Below, piece after piece: positions 1 to 12,487 of a DNA stretch of 64,000 nt. Below the pieces are notes generated by a model. That model did not search any database, was not told where the DNA came from, and worked only from the letters and a program-made list of their open reading frames with translations. The stretch spans positions 558,001 to 622,000 of the forward strand of contig JAWNGF010000008.1 of NCBI GenBank assembly GCA_037039685.1. The letters run 5' to 3'. The stretch is from Ceratobasidium sp. AG-K. Its lineage: Eukaryota > Basidiomycota > Agaricomycetes > Cantharellales > Ceratobasidiaceae. The position numbers and the translations under genes were made by a program. The first letter of the stretch is position 1; each line of letters begins with the position of its first letter.

Positions 1-964
1 AGATCGAATGCGACTCCTCCTGGGCGAACATATGCAGCGTGGAGACGAGCACCCGAAACTCGTTCGTAAAACTCCATGAGCTTTTCGCGTTCCTCGAAGC
101 CCCAAAGGAAAGGCGTCAACGCGCCAACGTCCATGGCGTGGGTGAGGACGGCCATCAAATCTGTTCCGACCATCGGTGAATAAAATGGGGCGGAAGGAAT
201 GGTTTAACTCACGGTTCAAGACACGAGTGATTTCACCAAATAGAGTGCGAATCCATTGCGCACGTTCGGGTACCTCGATGTTCAGTAGCTTCTCGACAGC
301 GAGCGAGTAGCATTGCTCATTGGTCACTTTAGTGGATAATGAGTTGGACCTTATGAGACAAACGAACTAGAAAACGCACTCATCGAGACGTAATCGAGAC
401 GATCAAAGTAAGGTAAGGCCTGATTATATGTTTTGTACTCGATCAACTTTTCGGTTCCACGATGAAGTAGACCGATGTGCTGTTGCGGCGAGGAAGGGTA
501 AATCACGACGATCCTCACGAGAGTACGTTGCATGGTACATACCGGGTCGGACCGCAGAATCTCTTCACCGTTCAGTTCAAGAATGAGACGGAGCACTCCG
601 TGAGCAGCAGGGTGTTGTGGCCTGCCGATGCATTTGGTAAGTGACCATCTTGGCTTATGTATCAAGGCGAGCATACCCAAAGTTCACTAGTCAAAGTAGG
701 TGAGAGTACCGACGTTGGGCCAACTAATTTCAACTTACCAGTAAAGTGCCGCATTGTCGCATCTTTCCTGGTGCCCGTTTCTCCAAGAACTGACTTTAGG
801 TCCATCGTATGTAAGTCCTCCACCGTGTGATACTCGAGTCCGTGTTTAGTCCCGGGAGCGGGCGCCTCCGACGACATTTTACGCTGAGCGATAGGAGCGA
901 CACATCGTCGAGTCGCAGTCCGAGCGAGCTGAGGAGCCAGTCTGCTACGAAGCAACGACGCCAT
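1..964 (-). CDS. NADH:ubiquinone oxidoreductase 49 kDa subunit (NDUFS2/Nuo49), 5' part
   Basis: Core subunit of mitochondrial complex I that helps form the quinone-binding pocket in the matrix arm. Exons on the minus strand are 964-739, 686-677, 621-543, 479-380, 326-213 and 160-1; the gene runs off the left edge. The spliced product starts with an Arg-rich, acid-poor mitochondrial presequence ([20 protein letters not shown]), then reads through [47 protein letters not shown] and [15 protein letters not shown], which are hallmark blocks of this family. The second exon is only 10 nt long and supplies the middle of VNFG; without it the conserved block cannot be read. All introns are 47-64 nt with GT-AG ends. 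The start at 964 has a good context (CACCATGG). About 229 residues are present, roughly the first half of the protein. Family assignment is near certain. Confidence 0.96.
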
Positions 965-1139
965 GGTGAAGGGACGAATCAAATCCAAGTCCTTACCATT
1001 GGGTCACGTGGTGCGGACGTAAGCTGGCGCTTAGCTCGCTCAAGCTCGCGCATAGCCCTAGCCTCAAGGCTTAAACCCCTCCGCCACTGACCAGGCTCCA
1101 CCAAGTCAAAATTTCCTCAAATCATAGATCCAAGGACCC

Positions 1140-3430
1140 GAAGAGAAGCACGCTGGCGACGACCTAGGAGGCGACCCGCGCTTCCCGATGTGATCGCCTG
1201 CCTGGACGCCATTCACGTATGTACCGACCATACAATGCTCTGAGACGCGAGGTAACGAGGATAAAGAACACCACAGAAAACCAAGACGATTACGAAGAGT
1301 TAGCGATCGAAATAAATTCCATGTCCGAGAATATCGCCCAGCGCATAGAGCGACTCGGGCTTGAAGGGAGCAATGGGACAGTCGCGCGAATCGCCAAGTA
1401 TGTCTGTTCTATGAAAACGAGCACGCTCGCTAAATCATAGAGTAGGCTGATTGCGGAAGAAGCTGCCGAAATCAAGAAACATCAAAGCTATGGATCTATA
1501 CAATGAACACTTGAATCAGAAGACGTGATCGAGCGTTGCCCGCGGATCGAGGCGCTGTTTCAACGACTACAAGTAGGTGTATCAATGGGAAACACGATCA
1601 GAGGAACCTAATATCTACAAAGGCCGATACGGCTCTTCGCTCGTGGCAGACTACGGATAGTCACTTCAAGGTGCGTGATTATTAGCGTTCGCTTGACTAC
1701 GCCGATGGTAACTCTCCGCCGGTAGCTGTCGCTGCTCGGCGGGGTTGGCACCAGTGAGCGACACTCGATACAACTCGAGTTACTCCACAACCATCAAACG
1801 TCGAGGGTGTACTGCAGAAACGCGCGAGCAGATTCAGGCTGACCTGCAACACTGGGTTCAAGACCCGAGCGGTGCCAAGGTATACTGGGTGAATGCTATG
1901 ACCGGAACCGGCAAAACTACAATCGCATACAGCCCGTGCGAGTGGCTCGAGGAAAATCACCTACTTGATGCCAGCGTTTTTTGCTCTCGTACATCGTCGT
2001 GATGCAGCGACCTCAACCAAATTTTGCCGACTATCGCCTATCAGCTAGCACATTACTCGCCTCCATTTCGGTCAGAGCTACACAAGGGGATGAAGGACAG
2101 CCCAGATGCCGGAAAATTGGACATGGTAACTCAGTTTGAGAAGCTTATCAAAGATCCATCGCTGAAGGTGAAGGGCGCAACGTCGGATGAAGCGGCAGTT
2201 GTGATCGACGCTCTCGATGAGTGTGAGCACGGATATAGTGTGAGGTTAAAGCTGGAGGTTCTGTTGCGATATGCGGCCAATTTGCCACTCAAGTTCTTTG
2301 TGGCCGGTTGGCCCGAATCGAGGATCCAGTCACAAATGTAGCCGCCCAGTGGATACTCCCCTTCTATGCTACACCTCCATGAGATTGAGCAGTCGATCGT
2401 AGAGCAAGATATCAATAAGTACCTGAAAGAAGCTCTCAGTACCATGTACCCGTTTCCTTCGGTAGATCAAATCGAGCAACTTGCGAAAGCTGCCGGGAAG
2501 CTGTTCATCTATGTTGCAACTGTAGTGCGTTACATACTTCCCGAGGTCTGTTGGGGAAGCTCCAGCGCTAGGCTCAATACTATCTTAGCAACTGGTACTC
2601 AGTCCTCTAGAGCCGAATCAGGCTCAGCAAGATACAAGCAACTGGACGAACTCTACAAGGTTGTACTTGCTGCCGCGTTTCATGATGACCTCGAGCATTA
2701 CGAGATCAAAGCCATGCAACTCGTGGTCGGCACTGTCATATGCGCCAGGGAGCCAATGACCACCGGAGTTCTCACCTCACTACTTGGTCTGGAAGAACAG
2801 GCGATTGTATGGTCGTTGCTGTCCCAGCAATCTGTGCTACATGTGTCTGCGGATGGGGTTATTTCCACCCTTCATGATTCCTTCCCCGACTATATCATCG
2901 ATCACTCCGATCTGGTGCCTTCATCTGACATTGCAACGAGGCGCGGCATAACCAGTATCTCACGGAGCGATGCTTTGAGACAATGAAAAAGCGCCCGAAG
3001 TTTAACATTTGTAGCCTACAGTCATCCTTCCTACTGGACGGTGATGTCCTGGACTTGAAGTAGCGAGTGCAGCAGGCCATAGACCCAGCGTTGCTCTACA
3101 CGTGCCGGTATTGGGGGGACCATCTGCGAGTGTGTAATACATTGGAGGTGCTACAAGCGATATAGTTATGTTATTCGAGTGCTTGTCTCACCGGTTGCCG
3201 TTTTGGATAGAGGTACTGAATCTCAGGGGGTACATAATTGATTGTGAACGAACGATAAAGCAGGCAGAATTATGGCCAGGGGCGAGTCAGAAATCCGGAC
3301 GTACGGACCAGGAGCTAAGATGTCCTTAGACCCCAGGTATCTTGAGTGAGGGTGTGGTACGCATTGCAGACGCCCAAAACTTCGCCGCAATGTTTGCCGC
3401 GAGCGCGTGCCGCAGAAACACCCGTTCACG
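1140..3430 (+). pseudogene. Decayed NACHT-type STAND (NLR-like) gene, WD40 part lost
   Basis: This is a broken paralogue of the intact gene that starts at 4586. It keeps the N-terminal helical region (from about 1140; YEELAIEINSMSENI near 1290 and VIERCPRIEALFQRLQ near 1525), a P-loop (MTGTGKTTIAY near 1900), the Walker B block (AAVVIDALDECEHG near 2200), and the later helical region with CRYWGDHLRV and FWIEVLNLR. The last recognisable match is DAQNFAAMFAASAC near 3370, the segment that precedes the WD40 repeats in the intact copy; no WD40 repeat follows. In-frame stops lie at 2000-2002, 2339-2341 and 3061-3063, and a frameshift lies near 2935. Outside these lesions the frame stays open for long stretches, so the decay is moderate. 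It is a tandem duplicate in the same orientation as its intact neighbour. It is clearly not able to give a full-length protein. Confidence 0.9.
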
Positions 3431-4585
3431 CTCGCGTTCGGATCCGACCGAACTCCAACCTTGGCCCTGACTTCCATGAGACTGAAACTCACGCCCAGGC
3501 CATCGCTCACCTCCTTCCAGAGCTCGTTGTAAATACACCTCAGCTAAGGTACGCATATCGGGTCTATTTCCAGGGTCGTGGTTGCTGACCCGCCAACAAG
3601 TCGGGGGCGAGAGATGAGCCCGAGCGAGCCCGTGTCGTATTGAATCGTCCTTGAATTGGTCAACCGCAAGTAATTTTCTAACAGGTCTATGGTTTACCGT
3701 ATTGTCAATATTTTGATAAATTATTCGGACGTAAACTATATACACAATCAAGATACTACCCGGCCGCGAGATAGTTCCTGGTGCAGATGGCTCGCCCATC
3801 CTGCAGTGGCACGGCTAGCATCGCTGGTATCGCTGGTATCGCTGGTTGAATCTTCGCTTTGAATTCGATCTTTTTTGAAGTGCACTGGAGCGATAACAAA
3901 GCGTTGTAGTCAAACGGCTCACTCCTGAGAATCAGCAAAGCCGGAAACCCGAGGTAAATAGTAGAAACAAGAAGATGTCGAGGGACTCGGTATGTGGATC
4001 TAACTCTGGGGATTATGTCGACGGAGAGAACGACGAATGGAGAAATAGGATCCCAAGGTCAGCGCGGCGGGTTTGCATTACTGAGTCACAACGCCCGGTA
4101 ATGGAGCAGGTTTCGCGCTACTTAATTTCCTTGTCAGGGAGAATTCCTCTGTGGCAAGAGTCGGTCTCGGTGAGTAGCACGTCGTCGAGAACCGTTGGTG
4201 CGTCATTGCTATTTCAAACTTTGAGTGAGCCATGTCGAGTTAGGCGCTGTGATTGGTCACTGGGCAGGCCAGAATTCGATCAACTGAGTCAAAGGCGGAC
4301 CAGCTCAGCTCTCTTCTGATATGTACGAATTGAATCAATTTACGAGTAATTTCAACCCGGATAAACCAGCGTTAGCGCTTCGTCAAAGCTCACCTCGTTG
4401 AGAGTGGTCGCGGCCCGGTGAGCCGAGCCAAGCGCCATTGTTGCCGGGATGGTCTAGACTGCTAGGATCTGGTCATCATGATTCATCAAGGCGCTTGCTC
4501 CTAGGATTAACTTAACTTTGACATTGCGCTTCCTACTGACGTGCATTGGGTATCCTGGATATAACACTAACAACTACGCATTGGT
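3431..4585. other. Intergenic between NLR pseudogene and intact NLR gene
   Basis: No open frame here resembles a protein. It holds a small triplicate of the 9-mer atcgctggt (about 3819-3846) and presumably the promoter of the gene at 4586. A few residual matches to the NLR family cannot be excluded next to 3430. Confidence 0.5.
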
Positions 4586-7500
4586 ATGCCTGCTAACCTG
4601 TCGTCCCGGGATACTAGCCCAGACAGCGAGGCTATACCAGTTGAGCCGGCCGCGGCATATGATTTCCCCTTTGCCTCCAATCTTCGCCCCTCTACGGCCG
4701 TCCGACAACTTAGCAGACTTTCACCTTCTAGCGCGGTGCAGGGCCTGTTTTCAAGTCATTCATCATCAATCCCTCGGCGTCGCCCAACTTCACATGTAGG
4801 AACACGGCCTATCCCTTCGCCAATTGTACGGCCCCATCAGCCTGCCCCTCCGGCGACCTCCCGGCTTCGCCCCTCAACTCCTTCCTCGATCCCTCGACTC
4901 CGTTCTTCCTCCAACTTAAGTGTACCCACCTCTCCAACCCCACTCACTCGTTCCACTTTCCGCACCATACCGGGCGTAGCTACCAGTCGCCCAGCCCGTT
5001 CCTCGGCCACTATCATAAGCACCACTGCCTTATACACCCAATTGGGCGCCGCGTCAGGGGCGGATACCGAACCCAACGCGCGTAGCAAACTTAAACAAGC
5101 GGGAAAGGTGACGTGGGCTCACCTCGAGAAGGCTCTTCAAGTCCTCGAAAAAGGCGCAAGCGTTTTCCCCCCTCTGAAGTCAGCCGTGAGCGATTTCAAT
5201 ACATGTTTGCATATTGTAAAGGTACTCCTTTGTTTGTTATTCCGTACATTTGGATGCTTCTATCACCCAATACATTCTTAGGATGCGGCAGAAAATCACG
5301 AGGAACAAGAAAATTTGGCGTCGGAGCTCAAATTAATGGTCGACACACTGAACGAATATGCGAACGAACTCAGTGCGGAAGATCTGAATGGGAGTATCTC
5401 GTACATTACACTGTGAGTTCAATATGCAGGGTGATACGCGTGCGGTTGTGCTCAGTAGTCGTATAGCTCGATTGAAAAGCAGGTACAAAGCATTAAAGCA
5501 AGGCAAGACCGAAACAAAGTTATCCGAATACTCGATGCGGCACAAGACAGGGATTATGTGATGGGATGCTATCGAAGCATTCAATCCTCATTCCGACAGT
5601 TGCAGGTGAGCGAGTCACATATCCAGTACTAACATTAGGCCTCACTCGTTTATACGCTAAGAACAACGTGAATCTCCGGACTTTGCGAAACATATCGAAA
5701 CAAGTAGAGGTTCGTAGTATGAGTAACCGAGCCTCATGTGACTATTCTGACGGTTGACACGTACAGCTTACTCTGCTTCAAGGGATGATGCCCGAAGAAG
5801 ACGCTCGATACAACTCAAACTACTCAACCATGATCGAACGCCGTGGTTGTACAGCAGAAACGCGACAGAAAGTTCAGGCCGAGATACAAGATTGGGTCAG
5901 AGACCCAAATGCAGCAAGGGTGTATTGGATGAACGGCATGGCCGGGACCGGCAAGACGACGATCGCATACAGTCTATGCGAATGGCTCGAAGGACACAAA
6001 CTTCTCGGCGCCAACTACTTTTGTTCTCGCGCCAAAGACTCCTGTCGTGACATCAGTCGAATAGTCCCCACTGTCGCATGCCAACTTGCGAGGTATTCGC
6101 CCGCATTCCGGTCCGCACTATGCAAGGTCCTGGAAAGCGATCCAGGTACAAGCAAGCTAAACGTTGCACGGCAGTTTGAGCAACTCGTCAGAGTACCACT
6201 TATAGAGATCGAAGACGCAATTCCAGATGGGACGGTTGTCGTCATCGATGCATTAGACGAGTGCGAGGATAGCCATGGCGTGCGTCTGGTGCTTGCCACC
6301 CTCATGCGATTCGCCAGGGGCCTTCCTTTGAAATTCTTCGTTGCGAGTCGACCCGAGCCAGCAATCCTGGAAAAAATGCAGTCCTCAATCGATTACTCTC
6401 CGACAATTCTGCGTCTACACGATATCAATATGGCGATTGTTGAGGAAGACATCAAGAAATACTTGGCCGAGGCACTCAGTCAAATGAACCCCTTTCCAAC
6501 CCAAGAGCAAATAAATCTACTAGCGAAACGTTCAGGGAAACTATTCATCTTTGCTGCTACCGCAGTTCGATATATTCTTCCTGGCCACGGGTCCGCCAAC
6601 TCAACCATGCGACTAAATGCTATGGTAACATCAACCACGCGGGTCAATAAATCCGGGTCGAATAAACAATACCAAGAGCTTGATAGCTTATATGCGACTA
6701 TACTTGCCACAGCGCTTAACACCGAGATTCTAGAGGACGAGGAACTGGAGGTCATGCAGCTTGTGCTATGGACAGCTGTATGCGCGAAAGAGCCGCTGTC
6801 GGTTCAAGCACTCTCAACATTACTGTGGATAACAGAAGACCAGGTATTATCATCCCTTCGACCCCTGCGCTCAGTGCTCCATGTTTCTGAGGATACCCAA
6901 CTTGTCTCGGCTTTGCACACATCGTTCCCTGACTACATGCTGGACGAATCTCGCTCTGGCAAACGCCATTGCAATGAGACAGTGCATAGTCACTTGCTAG
7001 CAAATCGTTGTTTCGACGAAATGCAAGAATCACTCCGGTTCAACATATGTAATATTGATTCCTCGTTTTACTTTGATAGAGAGGCCCCTGGCCTGGAGGA
7101 AAAGATAAGGGACTCCATATCTTCTGCTCTGTTCTATGCCTGCCGGTATTGGGGCGAGCATCTACGAATGTCAGACAAATCAAATGTTCTGCATGAGAAG
7201 TTGCTCTCCTTTCTCTCTTATCAACTACTTTTCTGGATGGAAGTTCTTAATCTAAAGCAATGTATGATAGCAGGGGAGCTCGCGTTACTTCAGGCACACG
7301 AATGGTCGCAAGTAAGTGGGACATCTGTAAGTTATATTCAGGTGCGCTGATACTAGGCCAGGCCCACCAAGTGCTAGATGATACACAACACCGAATTGCT
7401 GACGCCCAGGGGTTTGTTATGCGATTCGCTGCCAGCGCATGCACCCACAGCACCCCCCATATATATCTTTCCGCTCTTCCGTTCTGTCCAAAAGGGAGTT

Positions 7501-9863
7501 CAGTATATATGTCCTACTGGGGGCGTACAAACGGGCTACTGAACGCGACTGGAACTGCAATAAGTCGGCGTGGGCAAGCAGCAATAGCGACTTGGGTCAC
7601 ACAGTCTAATGTCAAAACTGTGGGATTTTCTCGCGATAGTGCTCACGTTGTCTCCGGGTTTGAGGATGGATCGATCCGTGTGTGGAATGCACAGACCGGG
7701 GACCCTTTGGACGGACTCTTCAAAGGTCATAGAAGTTCTGTCAATTGCGTAGCCTTTTCACTTGATGGCACTCGCATTGTTTCCGGCTCGGATGACCGGA
7801 CAATTCGAGTCTGGGATGTCCGGACGGGTGGGATAATTCGGGTCTGGGATGTTCGGACGGGTGACACTATTGCTGGTCCTTTCATAGCTGGAGCACATAC
7901 GGGCTCAGTCAACTGTGTTGCTTTTTCTCCCGATGGCAGCCGAATAACATCTGGGTCCTCTGATGGAGCTATTCAAGTCTGGAAAATTCTTACGGGTGAA
8001 GTTGTTGCAGGACCATTTAGGGAAGAGTCGGACGTTGTCTACTCAATCGCGTTCTCCCCCGATGGCGCTAGGATTGTATCAGGGTCTTCCGATGGCACTG
8101 TTCGAGTTTGGGACACCCTGAGTGAAACCATTGTGACTGGACCGTTACAGGGACATATCTTAACTGTTACTAGTATTGCATTTTCGCCCGATGGGAATCG
8201 TATTCTGTCTGGCTCTTGCGATAGTATGATTCGCTTGTGGGATGCCCACACAGGAGATGCCCTTAATAGTCCATTCAAAGAGCCCATAAACAATATCAAG
8301 GCGGTTGCATTTCCACCAGACGGTACCCGGGTTGTAACTGGTTCTGAGGATGGCACCATCCGAGTCTGGGATGTACGGACTGGTTACGTAGTTGCTGGGC
8401 CATTTGCTGAGCACTCAGACGTGATTAGTGCTATCGCATTTTCACCTGACGGCACACGTATTATCTCTGGATCGCTGGATCACACTCTCAGGGTGTGGAC
8501 CGCCAGAACAGGTGACATATTGCCGCGCCCAGTTCAAAATTATACTGGCCTTGCCAACGCGACTTTGCCTTTGACATCAATCTGTGGCAGCAGCTCTGGG
8601 TCTATTACTCCTATCGTCCAGAGCAACAATTCGGATAACGAAGCTGCAATTGTACCTTTCAAAGGGCATGCAGACAGCGTCAGCTCCGTTGCCTTCTCCT
8701 ATAGCGGGCGATACATAATTTCAGGTTCCGATGACCGTACAATACGGGTATGGGATGCACAAAACGGCAGCGTTGTTTCCCAGGAATTTCCAGGGATTAT
8801 GAGCCCAGTGAACTCAATCGCGATATCTCCAGGCGACACCCAGCTTGTCTCTGGACACAAAGATGGCACCGTTCAACTTTGGAATATAGAGGCGGAGAAT
8901 ATCCAAGCGTTACTTGCCAAGCTTGAAGGACACGGTGCCTCCGTTAACTGCGTCGCCTTCTCGCCTGGTGGCCGTTATATAGCATCTGCCTATGAGGATC
9001 GCACGATTCGGGTCTGGGACCCTCGGGTCAGCGCTACCGCCGTGTCATTGATAGGTCATGCGGGTTCGGTTAATTCAGTAGCCTTCTCACCTGATGGCTC
9101 TCGGATTGTCTCTGGCTCTCATGACTGTACCATACGGTTATGGGATCCTATGACCGGGGATGCTATTATTGAACCGCTCAAGGGTCATAAATGGGCGGTA
9201 AATTCAGTCGCATTCTCACTTGACGGAACTCTTATCGCCTCTGGCGCTCGCGACGGAACTATCCGAGTGTGGGATGGTTACACGGGTGCTACCGTTACCC
9301 AACCTTTTGAAGCCCATGAATGGTCGGTTAATTCGGTCGCTTTTTCTCCTAATAGTGCTTGTATAGTCTCCGGATCCTACGATTCTACGGTTAGTGTATG
9401 GGATGCGCTGACTGGAAAGGCAGTTGCCGGGCCATTCCGGGGCCATTCAAGTCCGGTAAGATCGGTTGCGTTCTCTCCCGACGGCGCCCGTATCATCTCC
9501 GGTTCCGATGATCGTAGTATTAGGGTTTGGGATACTCGTAACGTACTCTCAGAAAAATCCAACCGGTCAGTCAGCTCATGTGCCTTACTTCATTTCCTGA
9601 GAATATCCCACATTAGTGATGTTTTGGCGTTCAACGACACGCTCGACCCTCATGAGACCATTGATGAATGGAGCTTTTGCGAAGATGGATGGATTAGTTC
9701 AAATGGGCGAATATTGTTATGGGTTTCACCGGACTTGCACAGTGTCCTGCCCTGTCCCCCTCATCCGCTTGTAATCGGACCCCAAGGCTCGGTGCAGTTC
9801 CAAGACTGGGATCTTTTCTTGGGTAAACGTTGGATTACGTGTTATATGCATGAACAGCCCTAA
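4586..9863 (+). CDS. Intact NACHT-WD40 STAND protein (HET-E/NLR-like)
   Basis: A 1666-aa signal-transduction NTPase of the fungal NLR type, presumed cytosolic. Exons: 4586-5221, 5282-5412, 5467-5605, 5662-5709 (the donor could instead be after 5703), 5767-7311 and 7362-9863; phases agree throughout. Residues 1-165 are a Ser/Pro-rich disordered stretch. About 165-318 is an all-helical region (AHLEKALQVLEKG, LKLMVDTLNEYANEL) placed where HeLo or MLKL-type four-helix domains sit in related proteins; that identity is inference. The NACHT domain follows, with Walker A GMAGTGKTTIAYSL near 375 and Walker B VVVIDALDECED near 474. A helical linker runs to about 900, then 14 WD40 repeats (about 918-1560) and a conserved C-terminal tail ending in FLGKRWITCYM. 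By family knowledge the WD40 propeller senses a ligand and NACHT oligomerisation exposes the N-terminal effector. The ligand and a role in incompatibility or defence are not shown by the sequence. Confidence 0.92.
7803..7868 (+). repeat. 33-bp tandem duplication inside a WD40 repeat
   Basis: Two adjacent 33-nt units each encode an IRVWDVRTG block, so the protein reads IRVWDVRTGGI followed by IRVWDVRTGDT. The units differ at only a few bases and keep frame. This adds 11 residues at the end of the second WD40 repeat of the intact NLR gene, in the strand that carries the WD dipeptide. Confidence 0.9.
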
Positions 9864-12482
9864 GGACTGTACTCCTAACCCATCCACTGTGAACTTCTGT
9901 ACATTTTCAATATCGGTTGCATTTATAGACATACATCACAAGGCTTGCATGGCACATCTTCCCCGAGAGAAGACAGAGTCTCAACCGTGCAACCTCTGAA
10001 TATCAATATCTGTGTGGGGATCCCTATTATATCATATAGACGCGAGCGCTCCCCAAAACTTGCACCTACGTACCTGGATTGGAAACTCGCGCTAGAGCTA
10101 TTCTAGGATTAATAATTCAAATAGAGCGTATCAATGAAAGGAAATATGCACTGACTATATTCGGTATGACCTAGCCGGACCGAAAGTCAGAGTTGCTGTA
10201 TGCGAGCCACCCGCCCACTTAGCCACCGTGATTAGTCATCATCACAGGGATTACAATTAATCTCTTCCGTCTCTCTCACTGGAATGCCCAGATACCATTG
10301 GCATTGCATTGCTACGCAACCATGGTCTATTAAAGTCGATACATAGATATCAAGTCCTACTCACAATCACCGAACGAAACATTCTCGCACCCCACGCAAA
10401 AACGTAAACGGGAGTGCCTTGATTTAAACCCCCAGACACGTTGACACGATCCTCCCGATTAAGTTCATCTCGCGAATGCGTCAAGCTACGTAGTACAGCT
10501 TCTATCGTTCCCGCAGCCTGTATAGAATCAAATACGCATTTAGCCTTTCTATACGTTAATTGCCGCGCCGTCCGCTCGTTCAATCCTTCGAACCTTCGTG
10601 TGTCGGGCGCCTAGGCCTTGAACAAGGTCACCTCATAACGATTAAACGTGAGTCCCCCATAGGGTGGCGCCCACGAATAAATGCTTGTTTGATGTAATCT
10701 CACGGGTTCTACGCGTGAGACCTTTCGAAGAGCTTTAGCGCCGCGCGCTTTTTCTCGTTGTGTGCGCGCCCGCATGCTTACCTCCCGCCCGCAGGCACCA
10801 TTCTCGGCTCGCAAGCCATTCATCACCGCCGCGTTCGGTCGCTTTCCGTATTTGCTAAGGTGAGACGCATCTCCCAGCCGACCAGGACGCTTCCTGATGT
10901 CCGAACCCTTCGCGCAGATCGTCATCTATCCTAATGCGATATTGCCATTAAGTGCACGGTCCGTGCACAATGCTTTTTGGCAGTTGGAACCTCGCATTGG
11001 GATGACTGACGGTATGTGTCTGTCTGTCGCATACAAACACCGACTCACCAACACGCATAGAAAAATTAAGGGGGGCATTCCTCGAATGCCCCGCTCGCCC
11101 ACTGGCGTTGATTTCATTTTTCTCACGTTAGGTATGTGCTCTCTCGAGCTCGTGCCTCACGCGCCACGTCTGTAGCATTCAGCTGATTGTTGCTCCCCCG
11201 CTGGCGTTGACTTAATTTTTCTCACGTTACCCGCCTCTCCTCTCCCTAGGTTATTTGTCTCGGTCTTTTCTGTGCTTTTCGGACACTTCCTAGTGTTTTC
11301 ATCTTTTTCATAGTTATAGCTTTTGGAGAACTGCCTTTTCAGATGCTTTCCTCTTATGCTCGGACCCAAAAACGGTGACACTCCACCTTCAGGCCTTTTC
11401 CTCACAGCCATTTTTTCAAATTTGGTATTTCCTCTTGGACTTTTATCTTTCGTCTATCACTACTGCTCAATGTCCTCGCTGCTGCCTCCTTTTTGTTCAT
11501 GCTGTCAGATATCAGTATTATACATAGATACAAGTTGTACCACGTGATTGCTCCCATATGGTGCGATTCTGATGGAAGTTTTACACCTCAGTTCTCTACT
11601 CTCTAGTAGCACAAGCTGAGGTATGAGTTTGGATTTAGCTTCATATTTCTATTGCTTATATTCCCTGTAGATACACAATTATCTAGGTATATATATGCAC
11701 AGTTCTCTACTCTCTAGTAGCATGAGCTGAGATACACAATTATCTAGCTTGGCACTGCGCATATTGCAATACATGCTTTGATGTATTTGTAGTACCCGCT
11801 CGGATGGCCCACCCACCCTCATGCTTTGCTCATGTCTTGGCCAATTCCACTCTGTTTCCATTGGGTGGCTGCTCTGTGGCTCGCCCGGCTCCACTATTTC
11901 CCACATGATCACATAAGCCAGGTCACGACCTTGTCGTGTATTTCCTTGTCATTCATCAAGCACGGGTTGAACTAGCAAGAGTATGTACCCCTAGTAGGGC
12001 CAAACAGAGCAACTACTTTGACAATTGAATAAGTACCATCTTGTAGAGGTAAGAAGAGTTGACTCACTGGTCTCCCACTCAATGAACAATTTAGAGCACA
12101 AAATACTTGAGTAGCGCCACCCCAAGCATCTTGCCCCACTAACCAGCTTGCCAATCACCATTCCAAGTTGCGCATTGCGCTTCCTCCCTTGCCCTGCACC
12201 TGCACTACAGAACACAAACATGCAGAAAATCCAGGGGTTACCTGCGGTTCACTGGCAAAATCCACAGGTTACCTCTGGATTCAATTGCAAGTCCACGTGC
12301 GCCAGTCCAGGATTCACTTAGGATCCGCAGGTAACTGTTGTAAGCTTCTTCTTGGTGGCTATGAGACAAGCCGCAATGGAGAGTGGACGGCACTAAGTCC
12401 TAAGTGACCTCTTGAACCACAACACACTTAAGTGTCTGTAGGCTCTTGAGGGTAGGGGTGGTTCAAAGTGTCACTCAAAGGG
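9864..12482. other. Long intergenic region with short repeats
   Basis: No protein-like frame was found in 2.6 kb. A roughly 30-bp direct repeat with core TTTTTCTCACGTTA occurs near 11117 and 11217, each copy preceded by a CTGGCGTTGA block. A second direct repeat, cagttctctactctctagt, occurs near 11586 and 11700. An imperfect 18-bp inverted repeat (AGTGAC...TTGAACCAC at 12403-12419 against GTGGTTCAA...GTCACT at 12457-12475) lies next to the chromovirus insertion point. From about 12200 the sequence looks like the left half of an older repetitive element that resumes at 19942. Confidence 0.5.
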
Positions 12483-12487
12483 GATGT
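12483..12487. repeat. Target-site duplication, left copy (GATGT)
   Basis: GATGT directly precedes the left LTR and is repeated exactly after the right LTR at 19937-19941. A 5-bp duplication is the size produced by Ty3/Gypsy integrases. Confidence 0.95.
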
